64,000 nt of DNA from Cliona cf. orientalis. Its lineage: Eukaryota; Porifera; Demospongiae; Clionaida; Clionaidae. The stretch covers positions 5,580,001 to 5,644,000 of the forward strand of contig OZ005703.1 in NCBI GenBank assembly GCA_963930775.1, given 5' to 3'. Every line of letters starts with the position of its first letter. Within the stretch, counting starts at the first letter, position 1. Below, piece by piece: positions 1-12,047 of this stretch. Below the pieces are notes generated by a model. It saw only the letters and a program-made list of their open reading frames with translations, was not told where the DNA came from and searched no databases. The translations under genes and the position numbers were made by a program.

Positions 1-842
1 TTAGACAGAAAATATTCTCTCGTTGGTTGCATGAGCTAATATGCATTGGTTGCAGGCTGTTGCTTGTGGAATGTTAATTGTTGTCCCACTGCGCATGCCT
101 TGCATGCGGATCGATGGATCTGATTGGATAGAATGCTGTAGGCTGTGCAGGATTTAAAGTGATTGGCGCAGACAGTTTGGCACTCTCGGCAGCAACTGGC
201 AAGCTTAAGTACCCTTTATGGATGAATGCTTCCAATTCCTGTTTTGTGCAATGTATTATTCCTGATTATTTGTGAGCAAAATTTATCTCAGTCTGATGGG
301 CGCTGTGAACCAATATGATATCTGGAGTTAATATATGCGTGGGGTGCAATGAAGACCTGGACTGTCTGGAGCTAGACTGGCAACTGGAATAACAAGCTTA
401 ATTATGTCTGGCCCACCCTACCTATTCATAACACTGTGAAAATTTATTTATTTACTGGTAGTACAATGTACTGTTTTATTGATCTTAAGTTTGAGTGGAC
501 TTTGTGTGTGCGTTGGTTAGTGTTTGGACCTGGTAGTTGTTCATTATTGCATAAATCAAATGTAATGATGTAATCCTAAAGTGTGTACTGTACATGAAAG
601 GCCATTCACTCAGCTAACTCTTGGTTTATGTTTCCTGTTCATAGCTAAATCCATTACCAAGTTATTACCAAGTTATGGCTGCTTTTATTGCCAGAGGTCA
701 TCGTCGTCTGGAATCACTACTCATAGGTTATAAACATGTCATAAATGCACAATTATTGCAAATCTGGGATGCTATTAATACCAGTAGTATATAAATAATA
801 GGAGGGGACAAGACTATAATATTATAGTCTATCAAGCTGGAC
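1..842. other. intergenic, no gene seen
   Basis: No exon, splice-site pair or protein similarity was recognised in either strand. The segment is AT-rich and could be the 3' flank or an intron of a gene outside the window, but nothing in the sequence decides this. Confidence 0.4.
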
Positions 843-951
843 CTATCAAGCTAGACCCTTTTTCGCCCGACGACCTTTACCTACTCCCTCCACACGCGCG
901 TGTGGATAGAGTGGGTAAAGGTCGTCAGGAGAAAAAGGTCTAGCTTGATAG
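843..951. repeat. foldback hairpin (MITE-like)
   Basis: Two arms of about 50 bp are near-perfect reverse complements: the left arm starts CTATCAAGCTAGACC and the right arm ends GGTCTAGCTTGATAG, meeting in a CACACGCGCGTGTG centre. A partial copy of the arm start lies just upstream (about 829-842). The arm contains GGTAAAGGTCGTC, which recurs singly near 41277 and in degenerate form near 33458, 52925 and 61357, so this is probably one member of a dispersed family. Confidence 0.8.
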
Positions 952-2012
952 ACTAAACAACACACTATACTACGGATGAATGGATTTCTTCGTATAGTTA
1001 CAAATCTGCAGGATAAAACTTTAGCATGCACATGTTTCAAGTGTAAGAAATGTGAGAAATTATGTTTTGATAAGCAGGACATGTAGGAAATTGGCCATGG
1101 TGTAGCTAGTGAATAAGAAACAATCATTATACGGTCCAGGACCTGCTTATTACATGTATCAGCTCTTATTGTGGGTCATGGTCCCTTATTCATGATCAAT
1201 TGAATTTGCTGACTATCAGATTTAGGTGGCCACGACGAAAACAACTAACAAGTAATGTGACACGTCGACGTCATGATATTGCCACGTGACTACAATAATT
1301 AGCTATACTGAACAGTTAGCTACTATAGCTATAGCAGCAAACTTGGTAAGATTTTAGCTGCATGAGTATTAAAGACATCGCCAAATTAAACAGTCATCAA
1401 TTTAGGGGGCTTGTCCAAAATCCTTGTGGAAAATTAACGTCATTATGACGTTAATTGACATTAAGTTTTACCCCCTCCCCCCTCTTACGTCACAGAATTC
1501 ATAGATTCAATACTGAAACCCTGATTCTGCTCCATTTAGCCTATACATTCGCTATTCACTTGTATTTCTACAGTGCTAGCTATGTCTTCGTGGATTCATC
1601 ACATATACCTGTGCTTCCGAGTTTGACAGTTTCTTGTTTGCCTGTAGCTACGTGTACACTTTTAAATTTTAGCTAGCTACATGTACGTAGTGCTTGACAC
1701 AGCTGTCACTAAAATGCATATTTTGACACTGCTGGCCCCAACGTCATAATGACGTTAATTTAGTCTAGTTGGCCTTGGGTGGCATGTCGGAATTCTGATC
1801 TGCAAAGCATCATTTACCATACTACGGTCATGGTGATTCTGTGCATGCCATGATGATCATGTGATTAATCATGTTTGCTCCACATGCATGCCATAGTACT
1901 GTAGTAAATCAGATGGCTGGTATGGTCTATCATCGGACCATGAAGTCTAAAAAATTAACTTACTCACTCCGTCTGACATTACTCTTTTCTCTTCCTTGTC
2001 TTTCTCTTGTAG
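952..2012. other. noncoding, with an inverted pair of near-palindromes
   Basis: No coding exon recognised. At 1433-1455 lies a near-palindrome (ATTAACGTCATTATGACGTT...) and its inverted copy lies at 1740-1759, so they bound a 327-bp segment like terminal repeats of a small element. The upstream WD40 exon expected for the COP1 fragment that starts at 2013 was looked for here and not found. Confidence 0.5.
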
Positions 2013-3014
2013 TTAAGATATGGTGTACCTCTCAACCTCACAGCATCTTGAAGATTGATGCCAAAGCCAAAGTTTGCTCTGTCCGATTTCACCCGGTGGA
2101 GCATCATCACCTTGCCTATGGCTCTGCTGGTCGCTACACAACATCTCTCTACCAAATACCCTCAATATTAATTAATTTTTCTTTGTAGATCATGCGATAC
2201 ACTACATTGATCTTCGTAGTCCTGGGCAGCAGCTGTTTGAGCTGAAGGGACATCAAAAGGCTGTCTCATATGTACGCTTCATAAGCACATCTGAGGTGAT
2301 ATCAGCGTAAGTCAAACCTACGCTAGCTATTAGCATAAAGTGAGTGTTGTCCCCTATGGTTCATAGGTCAACGGACAGCGAGCTGAAGCTGTGGAATGTC
2401 AAGGAGTGTCAGGTCCTGCGTACGTACAGAGGACACACCAACCACAACAATTTTGTGGGACTAACTGTTTCCAACGATTTTATATCATGTGGTAGCTAGG
2501 TGGTGATACAGTGGTTGTATAATATTATTATGGCTACTAAAGATGTGGACTCATTTCATGCAGGCAGTGAGGATAACTCGGTATTCGTGTACTCCAAGCA
2601 CGTCTCCAAGCCAATATTAAAGTACAAATTCAAGACACCCTCAGACTTACTGGTAAAATCTCAGTATAATGAAGTAACTCATGTGCATGTCACCCATCTG
2701 TTTCAGATGAGTGGGGAGCTTGAGAGCCAGCCTCATGCAGTTGCATCTGCACTCCCGCCACAGCAGCACCATACCCCCTCTCAGCCACACTCACAGGCTT
2801 CTCAGCAGCAGCCCATCCAACAGACTCAAGATGCAGCTACTGATTTTGTCAGCTCTGTCTGCTGGAAGAAGGTAAGGCCACACTGGAGTAGCTGTGTAAT
2901 ACATTGTCTGCTCATATATTATACAATCAATTATATATTATAATTATACAGAATTCGGACGTAGTTCTGGCTGCTAATAGCCAAGGGCACGTCAAACTCC
3001 TTCAGATGTGCTAG
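2013..3014 (+). CDS. COP1-like E3 ligase, C-terminal WD40 part (partial, six exons)
   Basis: Six exons join in frame: 2013-2129, 2189-2306, 2367-2491, 2564-2652, 2707-2871 and 2952-3014 (stop TAG), all with GT-AG introns of roughly 50-80 bp. The product matches the end of the COP1/RFWD2 WD40 propeller: IDAKAKVCSVRFHP, DHAIHYIDLRSPGQQLFEL, SASTDSELKLWNV, FVSSVCWKK and a final AANSQGHVKLLQM. COP1 is a RING-coiled-coil-WD40 ubiquitin ligase; the propeller binds substrates and Trib/DET1-type partners. Between blades there is a Q/H/S-rich insertion (exon 5). No upstream exon encoding the RING, coiled coil or preceding blade is visible in the 2 kb before it, so either a long intron crosses the window edge or this is a truncated duplicate. 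Family assignment is from remembered motifs; start not in window. Confidence 0.8.
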
Positions 3015-4322
3015 TGGTCCGTGATGAAGACAAAGTGAACACACAGTTTGGAACTGACAGTGTTATCTACAGATAAAATATAATGGCTGTACTTATCTAA
3101 TCATTGATTGTAAAAAATTACAAGTTATTATGATTATTAAAAATGAAAGAATTTCATTGTGGTCTTGCTGGGTGTGAGCCTGACTGTCTTCTAGTTCTCC
3201 TCCTGACCTGTGGCGGTTGACTTGCTATGCCTACTATTCCTGCTAAAATAGCTTTGTTGTGTGGCACAATCAAGCTGCTAGCCACTATAAATGAGAATGA
3301 GAAAACAACACTGGAACTGGTACATTCATCCACTGTAAAAAAATTAATATTTCACCTGCATCTGCTACTTGAGAAAATTAAGGGATCTCCTTTTGAAAGA
3401 GTGTTGCCAAGTTCAGCTCAGTTGTTTTGAAGTTAATGCCATGATAACACTGTGCTTATTAGGTATTTACAATGGCATCACATAGCAGACATAATTATTA
3501 ATAACCTCATTTTAGCATAGTGATTGATGTTCAATGCATATGCCAAAGCGCAGACCTCTCTTTTGTCCTGGCCCCTACTCTGATACTTGGGTCTACTAAA
3601 CGTCATACAAGTCTCCTCAAATTCTGCAGACTATTCCCCCCCCCCTTATATTATTAATGGTACCCCCTACTGAAGAACAGATTTATGGTCCCAAGCCTTC
3701 TGACAATAACTGGAAATTTGCCTTTCAGCTCCCCTAAGATCCAATTATTTCTAAAATTCACCCACTAAACACAATTAAAACATGATCCATACCCCCCTAA
3801 GACTTTATTAATAATTTTGCTATTTTTAAGTGACCCCTCCAGAATTAATCAGTTTTGGTCAAACTCCCCCTAAGACACAATTATGTTCCTGGGGGGTACC
3901 GGCCATTAATATCTGGAATAGCCCAACTGTATTAAAAGTGAAGCAGTTATAGCTCTACTCTCACTAATTCCTTTGAATATCTGGTATACGTGTGATAGCT
4001 GTGACAACAATTAGGCTACATGCCGATAGCCCACCTAGGGGTTCTGGGGGCATGCTCCCCAAGAAAATTTTGGAAATTTCAATTCTCTGAGAGCATTTCT
4101 GATGCATTCTGACCGTAATTTAGGGACTGATTTAGTAGCAATTTTTACTCGAGTACTCTTTTGCAAATGAACTACATGTATGTTGTTGTAATTTTGTAGT
4201 ATGGGCATGTGATATATAAAAGCTCAGCCCCCCTTGTTTCCAAAGGGGGGGGGGGAGGGCTGAAGCCCCCTCCGCCCCTGTAATAATATCTTTTTTGGTG
4301 CTGTTGTAACATCCTATTTTAG
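3015..4322 (+). other. 3' flank of COP1 fragment and degenerate C-rich repeats
   Basis: The first 350 bp after the stop (with an ATTAAA-type polyadenylation candidate near 3138) is duplicated after the second COP1 copy at about 4767-5025. From about 3640 to 3905 there is a degenerate repeat of the type CCCCTAAGA-x-AATTA; similar repeats in the opposite orientation occur at 52200-52520. A C tract lies near 3641-3650 and a G tract near 4246-4254. No exon recognised. Confidence 0.5.
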
Positions 4323-5025
4323 GCCGTGTCTGCATCTGGGATGTCAGTACAGGGGCATAGATAGTCAACCACCAGGAACACAGCAAGAGGGTCTGGAGTG
4401 TCGTCTACAACCCAGTAGAGCCGACGATGTACGACTCAGGCTCCGATGACTGCACAGGTAAGTCTCAACTTACTCACTCTGTCTGACATCACTATTTTTC
4501 TCTTCCTTGTCTCTCTTCTGTAGTTAAGCTATGGTGTACATCTCAACCTCACAGCATCTTTAAAATAGATGCCAAAGCCAATGTTGCTCTGTCCAGTTTC
4601 ACCCGGTGGAGCGTCACTACCTTGCCTATGGTTCTGCTGGTCACTACACAACATCTCTCTACCAATTACCATCACTATCAACTTTAACATTAAATTTTTC
4701 TTTATAGATCATGCGATCCACTACATTGATCTTCGCAATCCTGCTCAGCAGCTATTTGAGCTGTAAAATGTAGCTGTACTTATCATTGATTGTAAAATTA
4801 ATATCTTAATACTATACTCAAGTTATTATGATTATTAAAAACAAAAAGGATTTCACTAGGAGTGCTGAGTCTGATTGTCTTCTAGTTCTCCTAACCTTTA
4901 TGTGGTGGTCAACTTGCTCTGCCCACTAGAATAGCCTTGATGTGCCGCACAATCAAGTTGAGAGCCACTAGAAATGAGAATGAGGAAATTAATACAACAC
5001 TGGAACTGGTGCATTCACCCACTTA
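4323..5025 (+). pseudogene. COP1-like WD40 duplicate, broken
   Basis: Homologous exons lie at 4323-4457, 4524-4639 and 4708-4766, with introns still present, so this is a segmental rather than a processed copy. The first exon encodes a WD40 blade (VCIWDVSTG, then SKRVWSVVYNPVEPT and SGSDDCT) but has an in-frame TAG after the first blade strand. The second exon has a one-base deletion relative to the copy at 2013-2129 (GCCAATGTTGCTC against GCCAAAGTTTGCTC), which shifts the frame. The third exon ends in TAA after QQLFEL, so all later exons are missing. The 3' flank of the first copy follows directly (to about 5025), showing an internal deletion. It carries the blade exon that the first copy lacks. 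Confidence 0.75.
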
Positions 5026-5522
5026 GCTAGGGCCAAGTGCATCCCCTCCCTTCATGGCTGACCTTCCCTCCCCAAAGTTTGTATGCTGCAAAATTATAAT
5101 TATGTGTATATACATGATTGTATCAAGTGGCCACATGGCAATTCTGACATAATTGCGAGGCATAGAGCACGTTTATCGATCAAATACAAGATGTGAGACA
5201 TTGCATACATTGCCATACCTACTAGTAACATAAAAATACTTACACAATGGTGTACACACAGTGCTGCATTTAGATCTGGGAGGAAGTGGAATCCTGCTAT
5301 ACAGTAAGAAATGAACATTATTGTAGCTCGCTTAGTATCAGAAAATATTAAATACGCATGAACTGGCCAGTCAAGAGGTGTATAGAAAATAGCAGACTAA
5401 GTTACATAATGTATCCATATAGAATGAGTTGTAGGGATGGTCCGGATATGCCATACATTATAACATAATATTTTATTATGTGCTAATTTTCATCTGGAGA
5501 AAATTTTCACCAATTTTACTAC
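5026..5522. other. intergenic, no gene seen
   Basis: AT-rich DNA between the COP1 pseudogene and the first minisatellite array. No exon or repeat recognised. Confidence 0.4.
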
Positions 5523-6235
5523 TTCCACTGGGATAAGTAGCATGTATATAGGTCTGTGCCTTAAGTCTGTGGCTGTTGTGGACCGACAAGCCACTTTTAC
5601 AAATACTTCCAAGAGAAGAAGTAGCATGATGATGAATCTGTGGCTGCAGTCTGTAACTGTCGTTGACCGACAAGCCACTTTCACAGATACTTCCACCAGG
5701 ATGAGTAGCATGAAGATGGCTCTGTGGCTGCAGTCTGTGACTGTCATGGACCAGCAAGCTATTCACACAGATACTTCCACTGAAATAAGTAACATGGAGA
5801 TAGCTCTGTGCCTTCAGTCTGTGACTGTCGTGGACCGACAAGCCACTTTCACAAGTACTTCGACCACAATATGTTGTAAGTGATGGTTATGTGGCTGCGG
5901 TCTGTGACTGTCGTGGACCGACAAGCCATTTTCTCAGGTACTTCCACGGAGATAAGTAGCATGGAAGTAGCTCTGTTCCTTCAGTCTGTGACTGTCATGG
6001 ACCAACAAGCCACTTTCACAGGTGCTTCCACCAGAATAGGTAGCATGGTGATGGCTCTGTGGTTGCACTCTGTAACTGTGTGGACCGACAAGCCACTTAC
6101 ACAGATACTTCCACTGGAATAAGTAGCATGGAGGTAACTCTGTGCCTTCAGTCTGTGGGTGTCATGGACCTACAAGCCACTTTCACAGATACTTCCACCA
6201 GAATAAGTAGCTCTATGCTGCATACAACATGAGTA
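5523..6235 (+). repeat. 84-bp minisatellite, forward block 1
   Basis: Successive copies of GACCGACAAGCCACTTTC-type sequence occur at 5581, 5665, 5749, 5833 and 5916, giving a period of 84 bp (one 83). Each unit carries GTGGACCGACAAGCCACTT, then ACTTCCACC, then AAGTAGCATGG. Because 84 is a multiple of three, several frames on both strands stay open as 28-residue repeats, but stops and indels break every frame. Confidence 0.9.
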
Positions 6236-6312
6236 TAATGTGCAGGATGAATATTATTGGGGGTGTGGGTGACTCATAGGGTAGGCCAGTGATGAAAGGG
6301 GACCAACAAAAT

Positions 6313-6380
6313 AGTGGCAAGACCTAAATTGGGGTGCATTCGACCATGCATCTCATGCACCCCAATTAAGGTCTTGCAAC
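6313..6380. repeat. short hairpin
   Basis: GCAAGACCTAAATTGGGGTG and its near-complement CACCCCAATTAAGGTCTTGC lie about 25 bp apart, forming a stem of roughly 22 bp. It sits in the unique interlude between two minisatellite blocks. Confidence 0.7.
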
Positions 6381-6641
6381 TATTTCATAAAAAATATCAT
6401 ACAACATGAGTAGTAGCTATAATGTGCAGGATGAGTATATTTGGTTTCTGTATGATACATTTATACAACTACATAAGCAACCAGGAAGATACACTGTATT
6501 GATACGGTGTGTCTTTTCGTCCTCTATGTTTAGAGTGGGAGGACTCATCAGCTGGTCCCACTTACTATTTTTTATCTCGAAGTAAGACTTTATATGTTGT
6601 GGAATAAATGATAGATCACATTCTTACATGTACTCTTTTAG

Positions 6642-6824
6642 GTAAGGCTGGAGGAAACAATAAAACATATATATGAGGAGGCTGAGCAGGCAGCACAGGG
6701 TGGAGATACGGTGCACGGTACAGATGAGGAGACTGAGGCTACAACGAAGGGTGGAGATACGGCGAGGTCTGAAATCAAGGGCACTGAAGAAGAAAAAACA
6801 GTGCAGATACTTCCACCAGGATAA
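6642..6824 (+). CDS. candidate orphan exon, charged repeat protein
   Basis: After a pyrimidine-rich acceptor (TACTCTTTTAG) an open frame runs to TAA at 6822-6824. It encodes an acidic, glutamate-rich stretch with the tetrapeptide GGDT twice (EEAEQAAQGGDTVHG and ATTKGGDTARSEIKG). The composition is unlike the flanking minisatellite frames and looks like real coding sequence, but the last codons already belong to the 84-bp repeat. No Met start and no upstream exon were found, so it may be a stranded exon of a gene destroyed by array expansion. No family recognised. Confidence 0.3.
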   Translation, partial: VRLEETIKHIYEEAEQAAQGGDTVHGTDEETEATTKGGDTARSEIKGTEEEKTVQILPPG

Positions 6825-8125
6825 GTTGCATGGAGATAGCTCTGTGCCTTCAGTCTGTGACAGTTGTGGACTGACAAACCACATTCACAGATACTTCCAC
6901 CAGGATAAATAGCATGTATAGATAGCTCTGTGCCTTCAGTCTGTGGCTGTCGTGGACCAACAATCCACTTTTACAGATACTTCCACTAAGATAAGTAGCA
7001 TGAAGTTAGCTATGTGCCTTCAGTATGTGGCTGTTGTGGACCAACAAGCCACATTAACAGATACTTCTACCAGGATAAGTAGCATGGAGATAGCTCTGTG
7101 CCTTTAGTCTGTGACTGTTGTGGACTGACAAGCCACATTCTCAGATACTTCCACTGGGATAAGTAGCATGTAGAGAGCTCTGTACCTTCAGTCTGTGGCT
7201 GTTGTGCACCGACAAGCCACTTTTACAAATACTTCCAAAAGAAGAAGTAGCATGGTGATGGCTCTGTGGCTGCAGTCTGTGACTGTTGTTGACCGACAAG
7301 CCACTTTCACAGGTACTTCCACCAAGATGAGTAGCATGGTTATGGCTCTGTGGCTGCAGTCTGTAACTGTGTGGACCGACAAGCCACTTACACAAATACT
7401 TCACCAGAATAAGTAGCTCTGTACCTTCAGTCTGTGGCTGTCGTGGATTGACAAGCCACTATTATAGATACTTCCATTGATATAAGTAGCATGGAGGTAG
7501 CTCTGTTCCTTCAGTCTGTGGCTGTCGTGGAACGACAAGCCACTTTTATCGATACTTCCACTGATATAAGTAGCATGGAGGTAGCTCTGTGCCTTCAGTC
7601 TGTGACTGTCGTGGATATATTCACAAATACTTCCACCATGATAAGTAGCATGGAGATAGCTCTGTGTCTTCAGTCTGTAACTGTCGTGGACTGACAAGCC
7701 ACTTTCACAAGTACTTCCACCAAAATAAGTTGCATAGTGATAGCTTTGTGGCTGCAGTCTGTGACTGTCGTGGACCAACAAACCTTTTTCACAGGTACTT
7801 CCACCAGGAAAAGTAGCATGGTGATGGCTCAGTGGCTGGAGTCTGTGGCTGTCGTGGACCAACAAGCCATTTTTACGGATAAGTCCACTGAGATAGCTAA
7901 GTAGCATGGAATTAGCTCTGTGCCTTCAGTCTGTGGCTGTCGTGGACAGACAAGCCACATTCACCAATACTTCTACCAGGATAAGTAGCATGAAGATAGC
8001 TCTGTGCCTTCAGTTTGTGACTGTCGTGGACTGACAAGCCACTTTCACAAGTAGCTACTTCCACCAAAATAAGTTGCATGGTGATGGCTTTGTGGCTGCA
8101 GTCTGTGCCACATTCCACATTCATA
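6800..8125 (+). repeat. 84-bp minisatellite, forward block 2
   Basis: About 15 units in the same orientation as block 1 (CCGACAAGCCACTTTCAC, ACTTCCACCAG, TAGCATGGAGATAGCTCTGT). Units are diverged and include some truncated ones, for example near 7615 and 7405. Confidence 0.9.
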
Positions 8126-9155
8126 GATACACCACGCTACTTATCCTGGTGGAAGTACCCGTGAAAGTGGCTTGTCTGTCATTAACAGTCACAGACTACA
8201 GCCACAGAGCCATCACCATGCCATTTATTGTGGTGGAAGTACTTGTGAAAGTGTCAGTCCACGACAGTCACAGACTGAAGATACAGAGCTATCTCCATGC
8301 TACTTATCCTGGTGAAAGTATGTGTGAATGTGGCTTGTCGGTCTACGACAGCCACAGACTGAAGGCACAGAGCTACATCCATGCTAATTATCTTAGTGGA
8401 AGTCACATGATCTGTAAAAGTGGCTTGTCGGTCCTCGAGAGCCACAGACTGAAGGCACAGAGCTACCTCCATGCTACTTGTTCTGGTAGAAGTATCTGTG
8501 TAAGTGGCTTGTCGGTCCACACATTTACAGACTGCAGCCACAGAGCCATCACCATGCTACTTATCCTGGTGAAAGTACCTGTGAAAGTAGCTTGTCGGTC
8601 CACGACAGGTACAGACTGTAGCCCCAGAGCCATTATTTTATTCTGGTGAAAGTATTTATGAAAGTGCCTTGTCGGTCCACAACAGTCACAGATTGAAGGT
8701 ACAGAGCTATCTACATGCTATTTATCTCAGTGGAAGTATCTGTAAAAGTGGCTTGTCGGTCCACGACAGCCACAGACTGCAGCACTGAGCTATTTATTCT
8801 GATGGAAGTATCTGTGAAAGTGGCTTGTAGGTCCATGACAGCCACACACTGAAGGCACAGAGTTACCTTCATGCTACTTATTCCAGTGGAAGTATCAGTG
8901 TTAGTGGTTTGTCGGTCCACACAGTTACAGACTACAGCCACAGAGCCATCACCATGCTACTTATCCTGGTAAAAGTACCTGTGAAAGTGGCTTCTTGGTC
9001 CACGACAGTCACAGACTGAAGGAACAGAGCTACTTCCATGCTACTTATCTCAGTGGAAGTACCTGTGAAAATGGCTTGTCGGTCCACGACAGTCACAGAC
9101 CGCAGCCACATAACCATCACTTGCAACTTATTGTGGTGAAAGTACTGACAAGCCA
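8126..9155 (-). repeat. 84-bp minisatellite, inverted block
   Basis: The same unit in reverse orientation (GTGGAAGTATCTGTGAAAGT, GGCTTGTCGGTCCACGACAG, CACAGACTGAAGGCACAGAG), about 12 copies. The orientation switch is near 8125, so this and block 2 form a large inverted repeat that could fold back. Confidence 0.9.
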
Positions 9156-9934
9156 TTTTCACAAGTACTTCCACCAGAATAAGTTGTATGGTGATGACTC
9201 TGTGGCTGCAGTCTGTGACTGTCACGGACCGACAAGCCACTTGCATAGATACTTCCACCAGAATAAGTGGCATTAAGATAGCTCTGTACCTTCAGTCTAT
9301 GGCTGTTGTGGACCGACAAGCCACTTTTACAGATACTTAAACTGAGATAAGTAGCATGGAGGTAGCTCTGTGCCTTCAGTCTGTGGCTATCGTGGACCAA
9401 TAAGCCACTTACACAAACAGAGAGCTCTATGCCTTCAGTCTGTGACTGTTGTGAACTGACAAGCCACTTTCACAAGTACTTCCATCACAATAAGTTGCAT
9501 GGTGATTGCTCTGTAGCTGCAGTCTGTGACTGTCGCGGACCGACAAGCCACTTTCACAGGTACTTCCACTTGGATAAGTAACATAGTGATGGCTCTGTGG
9601 CTGTAGTCTGTAACTGTGTGGACCGACAAGCCACTTTCACAGATATATACTTCCACCAGAATAAGTAGCTCTGTGCTGTAGTCTGTGTCTTCCTGAATTG
9701 ACAAACCACTTACACAGATACTTCAACCAGAATTAGTTGCAAGGTGATGGCTCTGTGGCTGCAGTCTGTGACTGTCATAGACCGACAAGCCAATTTCACA
9801 GGTACTTCCACTAGGATAAGTAGCATGGTGATGGCTCTGTGGCTGCAGTTCGTACCTGTGTGGACCAACACGCCACTTACACAGATACTTCCACCAGAAT
9901 ATAAGGATAACTCTGTGCCTTCAGTCTACGGCTT
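9156..9934 (+). repeat. 84-bp minisatellite, forward block 3
   Basis: The orientation switches back near 9156. About nine diverged units follow, some shortened (for example near 9410 and 9670). Confidence 0.88.
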
Positions 9935-10268
9935 CTGGTGGAAGTATCTGCGAAAGTCGCTTGTCAGTCCACAACAGCCACAGATTGCAGGCACAGAGCT
10001 ATCACCATGCTACTTATTCTGGTGGAAGTATCTGTGAAAGTGGCTTATCGGTCCACGACAGCAACAGACTGCAGGCACAGAGGTATCACCATGCTACTTA
10101 TTCCAGTGGAAGTATCTCTTAAAGTGGCTTGTCGATTCACAATAGCCACAGACTGCAGCCACAGACCTACCTCCATATCACGTATTCTGATGGAAGTATC
10201 TGTGAACGTGGCTGTCAGTCCACTACAGCCACAGACTGCAGTAACAGAGTTAACACCATGCTACTTAT
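9935..10268 (-). repeat. 84-bp minisatellite, inverted block 2
   Basis: About four reverse-oriented units (GGTGGAAGTATCTG, GTCCACAACAGCCACAGA) end where the GATAC-type satellite begins. Confidence 0.88.
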
Positions 10269-11935
10269 CTGTATCATCACTGGGATTAAACCTGCAGTAT
10301 GATACATATATCATACAGCATGAGTATCATGGACATAATCCCAATTAGATTTGTAGCATACAGCATGAGTATCATTGCAATAAAGTCCATTGTTTGATAT
10401 TTGTATCATACAATATGAGTATCGCAAAATGTTAATGTGATAGATTTAATTGGAGTATATTGTTGAATTTTTAAAATGCGTCAAGGATTAGTAATAATAT
10501 ATATCCCTATGCCATCGATATCTGTAATATGTAACATGTATCATACACATTTGTAATTATCTGTATCGTAATATTATGTTTCGTAGTGAATATCAGGCTC
10601 CATATCTAGCATGCCCTTGTATCATAGCAGTTAATATATATATATATATTAGCATTTGATATGAGTATCATGCCCCGTATCATGCCTTGTATTGAGTATC
10701 ATCATATGAGTATCATTCCAAAAATATTTATTCCGTATGATGCAAATATTGACAGCATAGGAATTTACATAAATAGGGATTACAGGACAATGATACCAAT
10801 CTGATACCAATCTGATACCAAGGTGCTGATGAGTATCATGATCTTGTATCATAGCATAGGATATCATGTGATATCGCTGGCTTTTTTGTATGATACTCAC
10901 ATATCTGTATGATATTCATATTAAATGCAATGGAACAAATCAGTATGATACCAATATTTAATACGGAGCATGATGTGATACAAGATGATACTCATCAATA
11001 ACTTTAACTATATCTATGTAATCCCTATAGTCTGTCGATATCTGTATCATGCAGCATGTATATCATACAGCATGTGTATTGTAGATATTGACGGCTCCAT
11101 ATTGATACAGATATCAATGTCTTTATTGCCATGATACTCTGCTATGATACAAGGACATGCTAGATATGGAGCATGATATTCACTACGAAACATAATTATA
11201 TTACGATACAGATAATTACAAATGTGTATGATACATGTTGCATGATAGCTACAGATATTGACGGCATAGGGATGTATTGATATAATAATATATAATATAT
11301 AATCCTTGACACATTTTAAAATTCAACAATATATACTCCAATTGATATTTATCACATTGACGTTTTGCAATACTCATGTTGTATGATACAAATATCAATC
11401 AATGGCTTTATTGCCATGATACTCATGCTGTATGCTACAAATATCATTGGGATATGTCCATGATACTCATACCATGATAAGCACACATGCATGTGTATCA
11501 TAAATATTGACGGCATAGGGATGTAGGCTTAATTGCTATGATACTTACAAACTATGATACTCATGTTGTATGATACAGATATAGTGTCAGGCTGCATGAG
11601 ATCATAGCAGTATTCTTAAAGATATCCGTATCATACAGCATGATTGGTATGATAATCATGATTGCTATGATACTCATGTTGTATGATACAGATATAGTGT
11701 CAGGCTGCATGAGATCATAGCAGTATTCTTAAAGATATCTGTATCATACAGCATGATTGGTATGATAATCATGATTGCTATGATACTCATGTTGTATGAT
11801 ACAGATTTATTAAGTATCATAGCAATAAAGCAAGTATCATAGCAATCGTGCTGTATGATACAGATATCTTTGAGAATACTGCTATGATGTCATATGATCG
11901 TCAGTATCATGGTCAATACCACATGTACACTATGT
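10269..11935. repeat. GATAC-type satellite with a large inverted repeat
   Basis: The segment is composed of diverged, interspersed copies of TGATACTCATGCTGTATGAT and its complement, with spacers. An extended inverted repeat is visible. The left arm, about 10300-10640, contains GATTTAATTGGAGTATATTG, GTATCGTAATATTATGTTTC and CATATCTAGCATGCCCTTGT. These return as complements in the right arm, about 11147-11490. The spacer is about 500 bp. The segment 10900-11130 is repeated almost unchanged at 14067-14285. No coding sequence recognised. Confidence 0.85.
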
Positions 11936-11939
11936 ACAC

Positions 11940-12047
11940 AGTCTACTTCTAGTAATCTTGCTAGTGCTTCTAGTCTACTTCTAGTAATTTTCTAGTTTAC
12001 TTCTAGCCAACTTCTAGTAATCTTCTAGTGCTTCTAGTCTACACCTT
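11940..12047. repeat. CTTCTAGT short tandem repeat
   Basis: Irregular repeats of CTTCTAGTctaCTTCTAGTAAT-like units, about ten copies of TTCTAG in 110 bp. It lies about 300 bp upstream of the orphan gene start at 12350 and may form part of its promoter region. Confidence 0.7.

Noticed and set aside
5540-9704. Many 60-190-codon open frames on both strands encoding 28-residue repeats
   Set aside because: They follow from an 84-bp, stop-poor unit. Every frame is broken by indels or stops, no splice signals support joining, and opposite-strand frames are equally open.
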